Positions 26,132-34,150 of a DNA stretch of 64,000 nt are shown piece by piece. Location: NCBI GenBank assembly GCA_002438785.1, contig DJQS01000011.1:1-64000 (forward strand), written 5' to 3'. This DNA is from Caryophanales bacterium UBA6380 (GTDB taxonomy: Bacteria; Bacillota_I; Bacilli_A; RFN20; CAG-826). Below the pieces are notes generated by a model. The model saw only the letters and a program-made list of their open reading frames with translations, searched no databases and was not told the DNA's origin. The translations under genes were made by a program, and so were the position numbers. Every line of letters begins with the position of its first letter. Within the stretch, counting starts at the first letter, position 1.

Positions 26132-28077
26132 TATTTTATAACCTCCTTAATAAATTCATCAACTTCGTTGAAATCTACATTTTCTTCTACCCATTTTTTT
26201 CTCACACTAGTATCTTTGCCCATTAAAATTGCAATCTTTTTGTCAACAGATAATGGATCATCAATACTAACTTGTAATAAAAGACGATGTTTTGGATCCA
26301 TTGTTGTTTCTCTTAATTGGTCTGGATTCATTTCACCTAATCCTTTGTAACGATTTACTTTATAACCTTTACCTATAAAATCTTCTGCTTCTTTTAATTC
26401 CTTATCATTCCAAGCATAGCGATAAATTACTCCATTATTTGTTTCTTTTGAGACACGATATAAAGGAGGTACTGCAACATATACTTTTCCACTTGTAATC
26501 AAAGGTTTCATATAATGATAAAAAAATGTTAAAAGCAATGTTTGAATGTGCGCGCCATCTGTATCAGCATCAGTCATGATAATGACTTTACCATAATGTG
26601 AATTTTCAACTTCGAAATTTGAACCATAGCCAGCGCCAATAGTATTAATCATGGTAGAAATTTCTTCGTTTTTAAGCAATTTGTCCATTGTAATTGAATC
26701 TGTATTTAATGGTTTACCTCTAAGTGGTAAAATAGCTTGGAATTTTGGATTTCTGCCTTTTTTTGCACTTCCGCCAGCACTATCACCTTCAACAATAAAT
26801 AGTTCGTTTAATGCATAATCCTTACCTTGCGCAGGTGTTAATTTGTCACTTAAAATTAAGGCTTCTTTCTTTTGCTTTTTATTTCTAATCTCTTCTTTTG
26901 CCTTTCTTGCAGCAATGCGTGCAGTTTGACTATCTAAACATTTTTTAATTAAATTAACAGCAAATTCTTTATTTTCATTTAAATAATAAGTAAATTTTGT
27001 ATAAACTAAATTACTAACTGCACTTACAGCTTGCTGTGTTCCTAATTTACCCTTTGTTTGACCCTCAAATTCAAGCAAATTTTCTGGCATTCTCAAAGAA
27101 ACAATAGCAGTTAGCCCTTCACGAATGTCGCTTCCTTCAAGTTTTCCTTTACCTCGAAGTAAATTATTATTTTCAGCGAAATCATTAACAGCTTTAGTAA
27201 TACCAAGTCTAAAGCCTGTCTCATGAGTTCCACCATCTCTTGTTCGGACATTATTTACATAACTATAAATTGTTTCACTATATTCGTTTAAACAATATTG
27301 AAATGCGACTTCAATTTGAATATCACCAGAATTATCAGTGAAATCTATGATTGGTCCTAAAGGTTGTTTTGATTGATTTATAATCGAAATGTATTCACTA
27401 ATGCCGTTTTCATAATAAAATTCAGCTTCGTTATTTGTTCTTTCATCTTTTAATATAAATTTTACTTTGCGTAATAAAAAAGCACTTTCTTGAAGATGGT
27501 TATAAATAACATCCCATTTAAAATCAACAGTCGAAAAAATTTTTGGATCAGGTTTAAACGTAACGCAAGTTCCATGTTTTGAAGTTGGTCCTAAGCATTC
27601 TAATGGTGTTTCCAGTCTACCGCCATCTTTGAACCTAATATGCCATATTTTTCCGTTTTTATAAACAACAACATCACAAAACAAACTTAATGCATTAGTA
27701 ACTGCACTTCCAACGCCATGTAATCCAGCACTTGATTTATAAGCTTTTTCACTAAATTTTCCACCACTATGTAAAGTCGTAAAAATAAGTTGAACAGCAG
27801 GCATTTTAGTAGCTTTATGAAAGTCTACTGGTATGCCTCTACCTTCATCTAAAACACTCAAACTACCATCTTTATGAATAACAACAGTAATTTTACTTCC
27901 AAAACCATTTAAAGCTTCATCAACAGCGTTATCAACAATTTCCCAAACCAAATGATGAAGTCCATTACCATTAGAACTTCCAATATACATAGCAGGACGT
28001 TTTCTAACGCCTTCTAAGCCAGATAAATATTCTATACTGCTTGCATCATATTCATTATCTTTTAAAATTTTAATCAT
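26131..28077 (-). CDS. parE: DNA topoisomerase IV subunit B
   Basis: The ATPase subunit of topoisomerase IV. The 648 residues carry the GHKL fold motifs EIVDNAVDEALNG, DEGRGIPVD and GLHGVGSAVTNALS, then the transducer domain. The TOPRIM domain follows with ELFIVEGDSAGG, PLRGKPLN and MTDADTDGAHI, and the tail ends in YKGLGEMNPDQL. The TTLHSGGKFSEKAYK stretch and absence of a GyrB-type insertion favour ParE. It forms a two-gene operon with parC (TAATG overlap) and is divergent from plsY with an 81-bp promoter gap. Confidence 0.9.
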   Translation of the reverse strand: MIKILKDNEYDASSIEYLSGLEGVRKRPAMYIGSSNGNGLHHLVWEIVDNAVDEALNGFGSKITVVIHKDGSLSVLDEGRGIPVDFHKATKMPAVQLIFTTLHSGGKFSEKAYKSSAGLHGVGSAVTNALSLFCDVVVYKNGKIWHIRFKDGGRLETPLECLGPTSKHGTCVTFKPDPKIFSTVDFKWDVIYNHLQESAFLLRKVKFILKDERTNNEAEFYYENGISEYISIINQSKQPLGPIIDFTDNSGDIQIEVAFQYCLNEYSETIYSYVNNVRTRDGGTHETGFRLGITKAVNDFAENNNLLRGKGKLEGSDIREGLTAIVSLRMPENLLEFEGQTKGKLGTQQAVSAVSNLVYTKFTYYLNENKEFAVNLIKKCLDSQTARIAARKAKEEIRNKKQKKEALILSDKLTPAQGKDYALNELFIVEGDSAGGSAKKGRNPKFQAILPLRGKPLNTDSITMDKLLKNEEISTMINTIGAGYGSNFEVENSHYGKVIIMTDADTDGAHIQTLLLTFFYHYMKPLITSGKVYVAVPPLYRVSKETNNGVIYRYAWNDKELKEAEDFIGKGYKVNRYKGLGEMNPDQLRETTMDPKHRLLLQVSIDDPLSVDKKIAILMGKDTSVRKKWVEENVDFNEVDEFIKEVIK

Positions 28078-28146
28078 ATTTCTATACCAATTTTTTATTT
28101 TAAAATAAACTATTTCAAATTTCTAGTTTTTTTGTTTAAAGAATAT

Positions 28147-28152
28147 TATAAT
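28147..28152 (+). promoter_or_regulatory. -10 box implying a leaderless plsY transcript
   Basis: A perfect TATAAT ends 6 nt before the plsY ATG, so transcription would start at or next to the start codon. No ribosome binding site is present. No good -35 box is seen. The same 6-7 nt arrangement occurs at ispG, relA (TAATAT) and the gene at 19564 (GATAAT). Confidence 0.5.
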
Positions 28153-28158
28153 AGCGTC

Positions 28159-28923
28159 ATGATTTGGTTATTTAGATTTTTGTTTGTATTTTTATTTTCA
28201 ATTTTCGGTTACTTAATAGGAGCTATACCTAATAGTGTAATAATAGGCAAATTATTTTTTCACAAAGATCCTCGAGATTATGGTAGTCATAATGCTGGTG
28301 GAACAAATGCTGGTCGTGTTCTTGGAAAAAAAGCTGGCGTAATCGTTATTTTACTCGATGGATTAAAAATTGTTGTTCCATTTTACATTGTATTTTTTTT
28401 ATTAAAGAAAACCACGTTTTTTCTCAATTTAATGAACGATGGATTTGAATTGAATGCATTTGGGTTAGGTAATACAATTAGTGATTTGGCGCTTTATTTA
28501 ACAGCCTTATCTGGAATAATTGGACATTGTTACTCTATTTATTTAAGGTTTTCTGGTGGTAAAGCCGTATCAACATATTTAGGAACAGCTTGCTGTATAA
28601 GTTATTTTACTTTTCCCCTTTGTGGCTCTTTATTTTTTGGCATTTTAAAATGTAAAAAATTTGTTAGTTTGTCATCATTAATTTCTACCTCAGCTTTCAC
28701 TATTTTTAGTTGGATTATTTATATTACTTATTCATTTAATTTTAATAATTTGAAAATTATTAATATATTAAATAATTTCTTATGGTTTGGCTATGGACCA
28801 AATATTTCGATTTATATGCCGATTGTAATGACAATTGCATCAATAATTTTAATTATAAAACATATTCCAAACATTCATCGTTTAGAAAATAAAAGTGAAT
28901 CTAAAATACATTGGATGAAGTAA
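28159..28923 (+). CDS. plsY: Glycerol-3-phosphate acyltransferase PlsY
   Basis: Transfers an acyl group from acyl-phosphate to glycerol 3-phosphate, the first step of phospholipid synthesis. The 254-residue membrane protein has the three family motifs: IGAIPNSVIIGK, then DYGSHNAGGTNAGRVLGKKAG, and IGHCYSIYLRFSGGKAVSTYLG. It is about 50 residues longer than most PlsY, mainly between the motifs and at the C-terminal helices. The start is the ATG at 28159 because a -10 box lies just before it; an upstream TTG at 28132 would include that box. Confidence 0.9.
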   Translation: MIWLFRFLFVFLFSIFGYLIGAIPNSVIIGKLFFHKDPRDYGSHNAGGTNAGRVLGKKAGVIVILLDGLKIVVPFYIVFFLLKKTTFFLNLMNDGFELNAFGLGNTISDLALYLTALSGIIGHCYSIYLRFSGGKAVSTYLGTACCISYFTFPLCGSLFFGILKCKKFVSLSSLISTSAFTIFSWIIYITYSFNFNNLKIINILNNFLWFGYGPNISIYMPIVMTIASIILIIKHIPNIHRLENKSESKIHWMK

Positions 28924-28924
28924 T

Positions 28925-28968
28925 TTAGTATATTTTTAGTATATATTTAGTATATATTAAGTATACTA
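28925..28968 (+). repeat. Four-unit 11-bp repeat element, copy 4 (after plsY)
   Basis: The units are TTAGTATATTT, TTAGTATATAT, TTAGTATATAT and TAAGTATACTA, starting at 28925, 28936, 28947 and 28958. It begins 1 nt after the plsY stop and points with plsY. A conventional hairpin terminator follows 8 bp later, so the element is not simply a substitute terminator. Confidence 0.85.
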
Positions 28969-28975
28969 ATTAAAT

Positions 28976-29003
28976 AAAAAACTCTGTCCATGCAGAGTTT
29001 TTT
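28976..29003. terminator. Bidirectional terminator between plsY and the convergent dehydrogenase-like gene
   Basis: AAAACTCTG, a TCCATG loop and CAGAGTTTT form a stem flanked by A's on the left and T's on the right, so it can work in both directions for these convergent genes. Confidence 0.85.
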
Positions 29004-29021
29004 ATAACTAATTTGATTTAA

Positions 29022-30050
29022 TTAATCAATATACATATCCATTGGGAATGTTAAATAGTGAATTGTATCTAATTCATCTGCTGTAACATATCCAGCTGGA
29101 GCATTAATCAATGAAGGAATTCTATTTACTATCGTTGCACAAGTATGTTCAACTGTCTGAGGTTTAAAGACGGAGAATTTAGTAGTAGGCTCACCGGTAA
29201 TTTCCCAATCACACATATCACCTTCTCCTTCCATATATACTTTGCCAATTGTTTCTTCTTCAATTTCGATGCCTTGCATTGTTTGCGCTTTTACTAAAGC
29301 TGCCATACCAATACAATTGCCAGCCTTAATTGTTTTTCCTAATGTATGACTAAATACATCATGATCTACTGTATAAGGTACATTAGTTTGAGTTATTGAT
29401 GTTATTGTTAATCCTAATTTATTAGCTATAGCTTCAACTGGATTCCATGCATATGAAGGTATAACTTCTTTTGGATGTGCTATAGTCTTTTCAAATTCAT
29501 CCTTAGTAAGATCACAACCATGTGCTTTAGCTAAAGCTAATCCATATTCATCAACGTTATATGAATAAGCACCTTTTATTTTTTTAACAGAGTGCATACC
29601 ACCCATAACAAGTGAAACCATATTGACCCAGAAAATATCTTGCATACCACTTCCAGTAACAGTACAACCAGTCTCTTTTGCTAATTTATCAAGTTTATTT
29701 GTTAAAGCGGCATCAGTAGTCCAAGGATAAATAGCTTCTTCACATGTAGTAATAACATTTATTCCTCTAGCAACACATTTTTCTACATGAGGATAAATGT
29801 CTTTAACAAACGAAAATAATGTAACAATGGCAACATCTGCATCACATTCATCTAAAACCTTATCAGCATCATTAGAAATTTTTACACCTAACTTCATTCC
29901 AAGACCAGCAAAGTCACCAATATCCATTCCTAAAATCTCTTTATTTACATCGATAGCACCTACTATTTCTGCGCCTTTTTCATGCAAATAACGAATGATG
30001 TATTTTGCCATCTTACCACAACCATATTGAACAACTCTAATTTTTCTCAC
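29022..30050 (-). CDS. NAD(P)-dependent dehydrogenase of the 2,4-diaminopentanoate dehydrogenase / DapB-like family
   Basis: A 342-residue enzyme with an N-terminal Rossmann fold ([18 protein letters not shown], then [16 protein letters not shown]). The layout matches clostridial 2,4-diaminopentanoate dehydrogenase of oxidative ornithine breakdown: [41 protein letters not shown], and a C-terminal domain ending in [17 protein letters not shown]. The exact substrate is uncertain, and no other ornithine-degradation gene is nearby. It starts with GTG behind a strong AAGGAGG. It is a single-gene unit with its own upstream inverted repeat and terminator. Its GC looks a little above the neighbours, which could mean high expression or transfer. 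Confidence 0.75.
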   Translation of the reverse strand: MRKIRVVQYGCGKMAKYIIRYLHEKGAEIVGAIDVNKEILGMDIGDFAGLGMKLGVKISNDADKVLDECDADVAIVTLFSFVKDIYPHVEKCVARGINVITTCEEAIYPWTTDAALTNKLDKLAKETGCTVTGSGMQDIFWVNMVSLVMGGMHSVKKIKGAYSYNVDEYGLALAKAHGCDLTKDEFEKTIAHPKEVIPSYAWNPVEAIANKLGLTITSITQTNVPYTVDHDVFSHTLGKTIKAGNCIGMAALVKAQTMQGIEIEEETIGKVYMEGEGDMCDWEITGEPTTKFSVFKPQTVEHTCATIVNRIPSLINAPAGYVTADELDTIHYLTFPMDMYID

Positions 30051-30123
30051 AAATTTACCTCCTTAAAATTGTCACCATAATTATATCAGTATTTTTTTAC
30101 CAATTCATTAAATAAAAGGCTTG

Positions 30124-30167
30124 AATTGCAAATTATTCGATTTAATTTATTAAAATCAATTGCAATT
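30124..30167. repeat. Imperfect inverted repeat upstream of the dehydrogenase-like gene
   Basis: AATTGCAA (30124-30131) and TTGCAATT (30160-30167) are exact inverse copies, with a partly complementary interior (GATTTAAT and ATTAAAATC). It lies 75-117 bp before the GTG start, just upstream of the likely promoter, where an activator or repressor could bind. Confidence 0.5.
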
Positions 30168-30412
30168 AATAAAAATTAAATACTTTTTACAATAGACATA
30201 CAACAATTATTAAAAGAATTTAGATTATAATTATGAAACTTTCATTACTAATCTTTAGTAGTAAAAAAACTAAAAGTAATCAATAATCCTTAAGTTAATA
30301 TTTTTATAAGGGCGAGTTAACAAATTCTAATAAATAATATAGCTATCATAATTTTTTTGAGATTAAATTATTTATAAGTAATTAATAGTTTGTATATTCT
30401 TATGCTAAGTAT

Positions 30413-30458
30413 TTATAAAAAAAGAAAAGTCAAGTAGACTTTTGTTCTACTTGACTTT
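30413..30458 (-). terminator. Strong terminator after the yneF-like gene
   Basis: AAAGTCAAGTAGA (30426-30438) and TCTACTTGACTTT (30446-30458) form a perfect 13-bp stem with a 7-nt loop. On the minus strand it is followed by a T-rich run (30425-30413). It ends the leftward rpmG-side cluster (metallo-hydrolase, efp, yneF). Confidence 0.9.
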
Positions 30459-30523
30459 ATATAGAGTATCTACATCTAAACTAGTAAATAAACTAGTTTT
30501 TAACAACTAGATTGAGTTATAAA

Positions 30524-30736
30524 CTATTTTTGATTATTCATGCTCTTAATAACAGCTTTAATTTGAGCCTCACTAGGTTTACGACCCATTTGCATAAACA
30601 TAGCTCTAATCATTTTTTCATTAATAGGTGGATTATTTTGTATTTGTTTTTTAAAATAATATCTAGAAATAAAAAAGCCAAGTATTGCTCCAACAACTAA
30701 AGCAAATAAACACCAAAGTAATGTTTCCCACCACAT
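30524..30736 (-). CDS. yneF: YneF/UPF0154 family small membrane protein
   Basis: A 70-residue protein with one N-terminal membrane helix (about 5-28, WCLFALVVGAILGFFISRYY). The very conserved UPF0154 tail follows: NPPINEKMIRAMFMQMGRKPSE, with slight variation, and QIKAVIKSMNNQ. Its function is not established. It lies 22 nt after efp in the same direction and is followed by a strong terminator. Confidence 0.9.
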   Translation of the reverse strand: MWWETLLWCLFALVVGAILGFFISRYYFKKQIQNNPPINEKMIRAMFMQMGRKPSEAQIKAVIKSMNNQK

Positions 30737-30758
30737 AGAACTAATTTCCTTTTATTAA

Positions 30759-31319
30759 TTAATTATTAGCTCTAGAATCGTAAGCACCAGTATCAGTTCT
30801 TACATAAACTAAATCACCATTATTTATAAATAATGGAACTCTAATTTTTAACCCAGTCTCAACAATAGCATCCTTCATTGCTTTGTTAACAGTATCACCT
30901 CTAACAGCAGGTTCACATTCGACTATTTTTAAAGCGACTTTCGCAGGTAAATTAATACCCAAAATTTCATCTTCATATGTCACAATTTCGACTTCAAGAT
31001 TTTCAGTTAAAAATTTCTTTTCCCATTCAAGTCTACTCGCTGGAATTTCAACTTGTTCGAATGTGTTATTATCCATGAATACAAGAAAATCTCCACTATC
31101 ATAAAGATAATTCATCTTCTTTTTTTCAAGTCTAATAGTTTCTACTTGGTAACCACTATTGGCACTCATTTCAGTAATTGCACCAGTTCTTACATTTTTA
31201 ACTTTAACTTTAGCAACCATTTTTCTCATAGCAGTTTTATTTAATAGAATGTCGATAACATAATAAATGTTACCTTCTTCCAAAAAATAATTGCCAGGTC
31301 TTAATTCAGTAACGTTCAT
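30759..31319 (-). CDS. efp: Translation elongation factor P, atypical loop
   Basis: EF-P relieves ribosome stalling at polyproline. The 186 residues show the three-domain layout: an N-terminal KOW-like domain (about 1-65), the OB domain, and the signature near the C-terminus (GDTVNKAMKDAIVETGLKIRVPLFINNGD). The loop that normally reads KPGKG, with a modified Lys at its tip, reads KTAMRKM here (residues 28-34), so the position of Bacillus Lys 32 is Met 31. GGAGGA precedes the ATG. It sits between the metallo-hydrolase and yneF. Confidence 0.9.
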   Translation of the reverse strand: MNVTELRPGNYFLEEGNIYYVIDILLNKTAMRKMVAKVKVKNVRTGAITEMSANSGYQVETIRLEKKKMNYLYDSGDFLVFMDNNTFEQVEIPASRLEWEKKFLTENLEVEIVTYEDEILGINLPAKVALKIVECEPAVRGDTVNKAMKDAIVETGLKIRVPLFINNGDLVYVRTDTGAYDSRANN

Positions 31320-31328
31320 ATCTTCCTC

Positions 31329-31964
31329 CTAATTTAAATATGGGTTATTTTTTAATTCTTCACCTATTGTTGTTATAAAACCATGTCCAGGATAAACAAC
31401 TAATTTGGTATCAAATCCTTTAATAATTTCTAAACTATCTTTTAATAAGTTTCTATTAGAAGTTATTAAATCATCTCTTCCTATGCTACCTTTAAACAAA
31501 CTATCACCTGTAAATAAAGCATTTTCTTCTTGATTTAATAAGCAAACACTTCCATCAGTATGATAAGGTGTTTCAAAAACTTGAAACTTTAATCCATCTC
31601 CAAAATTTAAAATATCTAAATTTTTAAAAGCTTTAACATTTAAATTAATTTTTACTGATTCATTTGTTAAATAAGATCCATTAAGTTTTGGATTTTGCAA
31701 TAGTTCATAATCGAATTCATCGATATAAATGGGTGTTTTCGAAAAATAATCATGAAATTTCGACAACCCTCTTATATGATCGAAATGTCCATGCGTTAAT
31801 AATAAAGCCTTTACTTCCGAATAATGAATTTTAATATAATTAATTAATTTTTGGCTTGTAGAACCATAATCAATGATGACGCAAGGTCCATTTTCTTTGC
31901 CAACAATATAAATATTTGCACAAAATTCATCTATACTATGATCGAAATTAAAAACTTTAATCAT
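31329..31964 (-). CDS. Metallo-beta-lactamase-fold hydrolase (glyoxalase II-like)
   Basis: A 211-residue cytosolic hydrolase with the metal motif LLTHGHFDHIRG (about 56-67), PYHTDGSVCLL with a ligand His (about 133), TGDSLFKGSIGRDDL with the bridging Asp (about 151), and YPGHG with the last His (about 192). This is the short YqgX/GloB-like type found widely in Firmicutes; the substrate (hydroxyacyl-glutathione or another thioester) cannot be told. It ends 9 nt before efp and may be co-transcribed with it. Confidence 0.88.
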   Translation of the reverse strand: MIKVFNFDHSIDEFCANIYIVGKENGPCVIIDYGSTSQKLINYIKIHYSEVKALLLTHGHFDHIRGLSKFHDYFSKTPIYIDEFDYELLQNPKLNGSYLTNESVKINLNVKAFKNLDILNFGDGLKFQVFETPYHTDGSVCLLNQEENALFTGDSLFKGSIGRDDLITSNRNLLKDSLEIIKGFDTKLVVYPGHGFITTIGEELKNNPYLN

Positions 31965-31979
31965 ATATTATTAACAAGT

Positions 31980-32129
31980 CTACTTTTTCTCTTTGTGTAA
32001 AGTAACTTTTCTACACTTAGGACAATATTTCTTATGTTCAATACGATCAGGATCATTCTTCTTATTTTTACTAGAAATATAATTTTCTTCTCCACATTCA
32101 GTGCATTTTAATATAAATGTATCTCTCAT
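31980..32129 (-). CDS. rpmG: 50S ribosomal protein L33
   Basis: A 49-residue protein beginning [17 protein letters not shown] and ending VTLHKEKK, with zinc-ribbon cysteine pairs CTEC and CPKC and the [15 protein letters not shown] tail of L33. AAGGAGAT lies 7 nt before the ATG. It was found by reading the minus strand of the gap between the metallo-hydrolase and ispG. The four-Cys form is the zinc-dependent version. Confidence 0.93.
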   Translation of the reverse strand: MRDTFILKCTECGEENYISSKNKKNDPDRIEHKKYCPKCRKVTLHKEKK

Positions 32130-32209
32130 ATTACAATCTCCTTCTTTGCCGATAAATAAGATATCACAAAATGAAACATTTTTCTATATAAAACTATTTA
32201 AACATAAGA

Positions 32210-32215
32210 TATAAT
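32210..32215 (+). promoter_or_regulatory. -10 box implying a leaderless ispG transcript
   Basis: TATAAT ends 7 nt before the ispG ATG at 32223, and no ribosome binding site is present between them. No convincing -35 box is seen. An overlapping ATG at 32219 is out of frame with IspG. Confidence 0.5.
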
Positions 32216-32222
32216 CTTATGT

Positions 32223-33281
32223 ATGAATAGAAACGAGACAAAAAGAGTTCAAATTGGAAATATTTTTTTAGGTGGAAATAATCAAATTTTAATTCAATCA
32301 ATGTGCTCAATTAAAACAAGTCATATAAAAAAAGTTATTAAACAAATTAATGAATGTGCTGATTTAGGTGCTGATTTAATGCGTGTTAGTATTCTTGATT
32401 TTAAAGATGCTTACGCAATTAAAGAAATTGTCAATAATATAAAAATTCCGTTGATTTGCGACATACATTATAATTATAAATTTGCTCTTATTGCTATAAA
32501 ATCAGGTGCAAAAAAAATAAGACTAAATCCTGGTAATTTAAATAATAAAGAGGAAATAGAAAAAATAGTTAATTTAGCAAAAAAATATAATGTTGCTATT
32601 AGAATTGGTGTTAATTCAGGTTCTTTAAATCAAAATATAGTAAGAAAATATTCGAATCTAGAAACTTACAAATTAATTGTTTTAAGTGCTATCGAATATA
32701 TAAAAATTTTAGAAAATTTTGATTTTTATAACATTGTAATAAGTTTAAAAAGTAGCAATTTATTCGACACAATACAAGCTTATCGAGAATTTTCAAAAAT
32801 TAGTAATTATCCATTGCATATAGGCCTAACTGAAAGTGGCTTTGATGAAGTTGGTATAATACGCAGTGTTGCTTGCCTCTCACCACTTCTATTAGATAAT
32901 ATTGGGAACACAATAAGGATATCGTTGACCAATGATCCTAAAAAAGAAATTTTAACATGTAAAAGATTATTACATGATTTAAATTTATATCCAAATTACC
33001 CAACATTAATCTCATGTCCTACGTGTGGTCGCTGTGAAGTAAAAATTAAATCGTTAGCGAGAAAAACTCTAGATTTTTTAGAAAAAAATAATGTCAATAT
33101 AACTGTTGCAATAATGGGTTGTGCAGTTAATGGAATAGGTGAAGGTAAAAAAGCTGATATTGGATTAGCTGGAGGAAAAAATAAATTCATAATTTTTAAA
33201 AAAGGTAAATTTTTTAAAGAAGTTAAAGAAAGCGAAGCTTTAAATGAATTATTTAAGGAAATTTTGTTAATAAAACACTAA
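32223..33281 (+). CDS. ispG: 4-hydroxy-3-methylbut-2-enyl diphosphate synthase IspG
   Basis: An iron-sulfur enzyme of the MEP isoprenoid pathway, second to last step. The 352 residues start RNETKRVQIGNIFLGG and IQSMCS. They contain a TIM-barrel half with DLMRVSI, CDIHYNYKFA and KIRLNPGN. The cluster-binding domain has cysteines in SCPTCGRC and in IMGCAVNGIGEGKKADIG. It lacks the large insertion of plant forms. It converges with nfo, overlapping it by 4 bp. Together with ispH 2 kb away it shows that the organism uses the MEP route rather than mevalonate. Confidence 0.95.
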   Translation: MNRNETKRVQIGNIFLGGNNQILIQSMCSIKTSHIKKVIKQINECADLGADLMRVSILDFKDAYAIKEIVNNIKIPLICDIHYNYKFALIAIKSGAKKIRLNPGNLNNKEEIEKIVNLAKKYNVAIRIGVNSGSLNQNIVRKYSNLETYKLIVLSAIEYIKILENFDFYNIVISLKSSNLFDTIQAYREFSKISNYPLHIGLTESGFDEVGIIRSVACLSPLLLDNIGNTIRISLTNDPKKEILTCKRLLHDLNLYPNYPTLISCPTCGRCEVKIKSLARKTLDFLEKNNVNITVAIMGCAVNGIGEGKKADIGLAGGKNKFIIFKKGKFFKEVKESEALNELFKEILLIKH

Positions 33282-34150
33282 TAATTGCTTTTCAATAATT
33301 TTATTTCGTCTTTGTAAGGTGGCTCACCATTAATATATGGGGTTTCTAAAATTTTGGGAATATCTTTAAGTCTTTTATCAAAGACATATTTTTGAAGTAT
33401 TTTTAATCCTATTGTCCCTTTACCTATATTCTCATGTCGATCTTTATGAGAACCACGATTATTTTTACTATCATTTAAATGAATAACCATCAACTTATTA
33501 AGCCCAATTTCTTTATCAAACTCACTTAAAATATCATCTATATCTTCCACATCATATCCAGCGTCATTTATATGACAAGTATCAAGGCAAACCCCAAGAC
33601 GATTTTTAAATCGCGAATTGTTAATTATTTTTGCTATTTCTTCAAAATTTTTACCAATTTCACTACCCTTACCTGCCATAGTTTCAAGGCAAACTATAAC
33701 ATCAGTACAATCTATGGAAAGTACTTCATCTAAACCTTTTACTATTTGCTTTATCCCTTTTTCTACTCCTTCTCCTACATGAAGGCCTGGATGTAAAACT
33801 AATAATTTACATCCAAAAGCATAAGTACGCTTTAATTCATTAAGTAATACTTTTTTTGCTAATTCAAATTTATAATTATCAATACTATTTCCTAAATTAA
33901 TTATATAAGGGGCATGTACGACAATTTTTTTAATATCAATTCTATTATCTTTAAGTAAAGCTTGGCCTTCTTTTATAAAACATTTTTCAAGTGGAACTCT
34001 TAAAGAATTTTGTGGCGCACCTGTATAAAACATAAAAGTATTTTCGCCATATTTTAATGCTTCTTTAACAGTTCCTAAAAAATAATTAGGAGCACAAAAA
34101 GAAAGATGGCTTCCTAATAAAACATTATCAATCTCGTTTATTTTTTGCAT
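33278..34150 (-). CDS. nfo: Endonuclease IV (AP endonuclease)
   Basis: Cuts DNA at abasic sites in base excision repair. The 290-residue TIM-barrel protein has the three-zinc-site motifs: LLGSHLSF, VHAPYIINLGN, LLVLHPGLHVGEG, VCLETMAGKGSEIG, GVCLDTCHINDAGYD and VIHLNDSKNNRGSHKDRHENIGKG. The start is set at the ATG at 34150, which gives the usual family length. The frame stays open further upstream but only over the end of the helicase gene, which it overlaps by 23 nt. Confidence 0.94.
   Translation of the reverse strand: MQKINEIDNVLLGSHLSFCAPNYFLGTVKEALKYGENTFMFYTGAPQNSLRVPLEKCFIKEGQALLKDNRIDIKKIVVHAPYIINLGNSIDNYKFELAKKVLLNELKRTYAFGCKLLVLHPGLHVGEGVEKGIKQIVKGLDEVLSIDCTDVIVCLETMAGKGSEIGKNFEEIAKIINNSRFKNRLGVCLDTCHINDAGYDVEDIDDILSEFDKEIGLNKLMVIHLNDSKNNRGSHKDRHENIGKGTIGLKILQKYVFDKRLKDIPKILETPYINGEPPYKDEIKLLKSNY

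Larger units (their letters stand above)
30051..30523. other. 473-bp non-coding stretch
   Basis: The longest gap in the window. It holds the ribosome binding site and a TATAAT (minus strand, near 30080) for the dehydrogenase-like gene, an imperfect inverted repeat at 30124-30167, the terminator of the yneF-like gene at 30413-30458, and a small hairpin at 30478-30499. The middle (about 30170-30410) is very AT-rich; I see no gene, tRNA or known RNA in it. The longest ATG frame noticed there has only 17 codons. Confidence 0.6.

Noticed and set aside
30248..30273. Possible eighth 11-bp repeat element (CTAA at 30248 and 30270)
   Set aside because: The two matches are 22 bp apart but the unit between them does not fit, so it is not distinguishable from chance.
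30228..30300. Short frame MKLSLLIFSSKKTKSNQ in the 473-bp gap as a peptide gene
   Set aside because: Only 17 codons, no ribosome binding site and no double-glycine leader.
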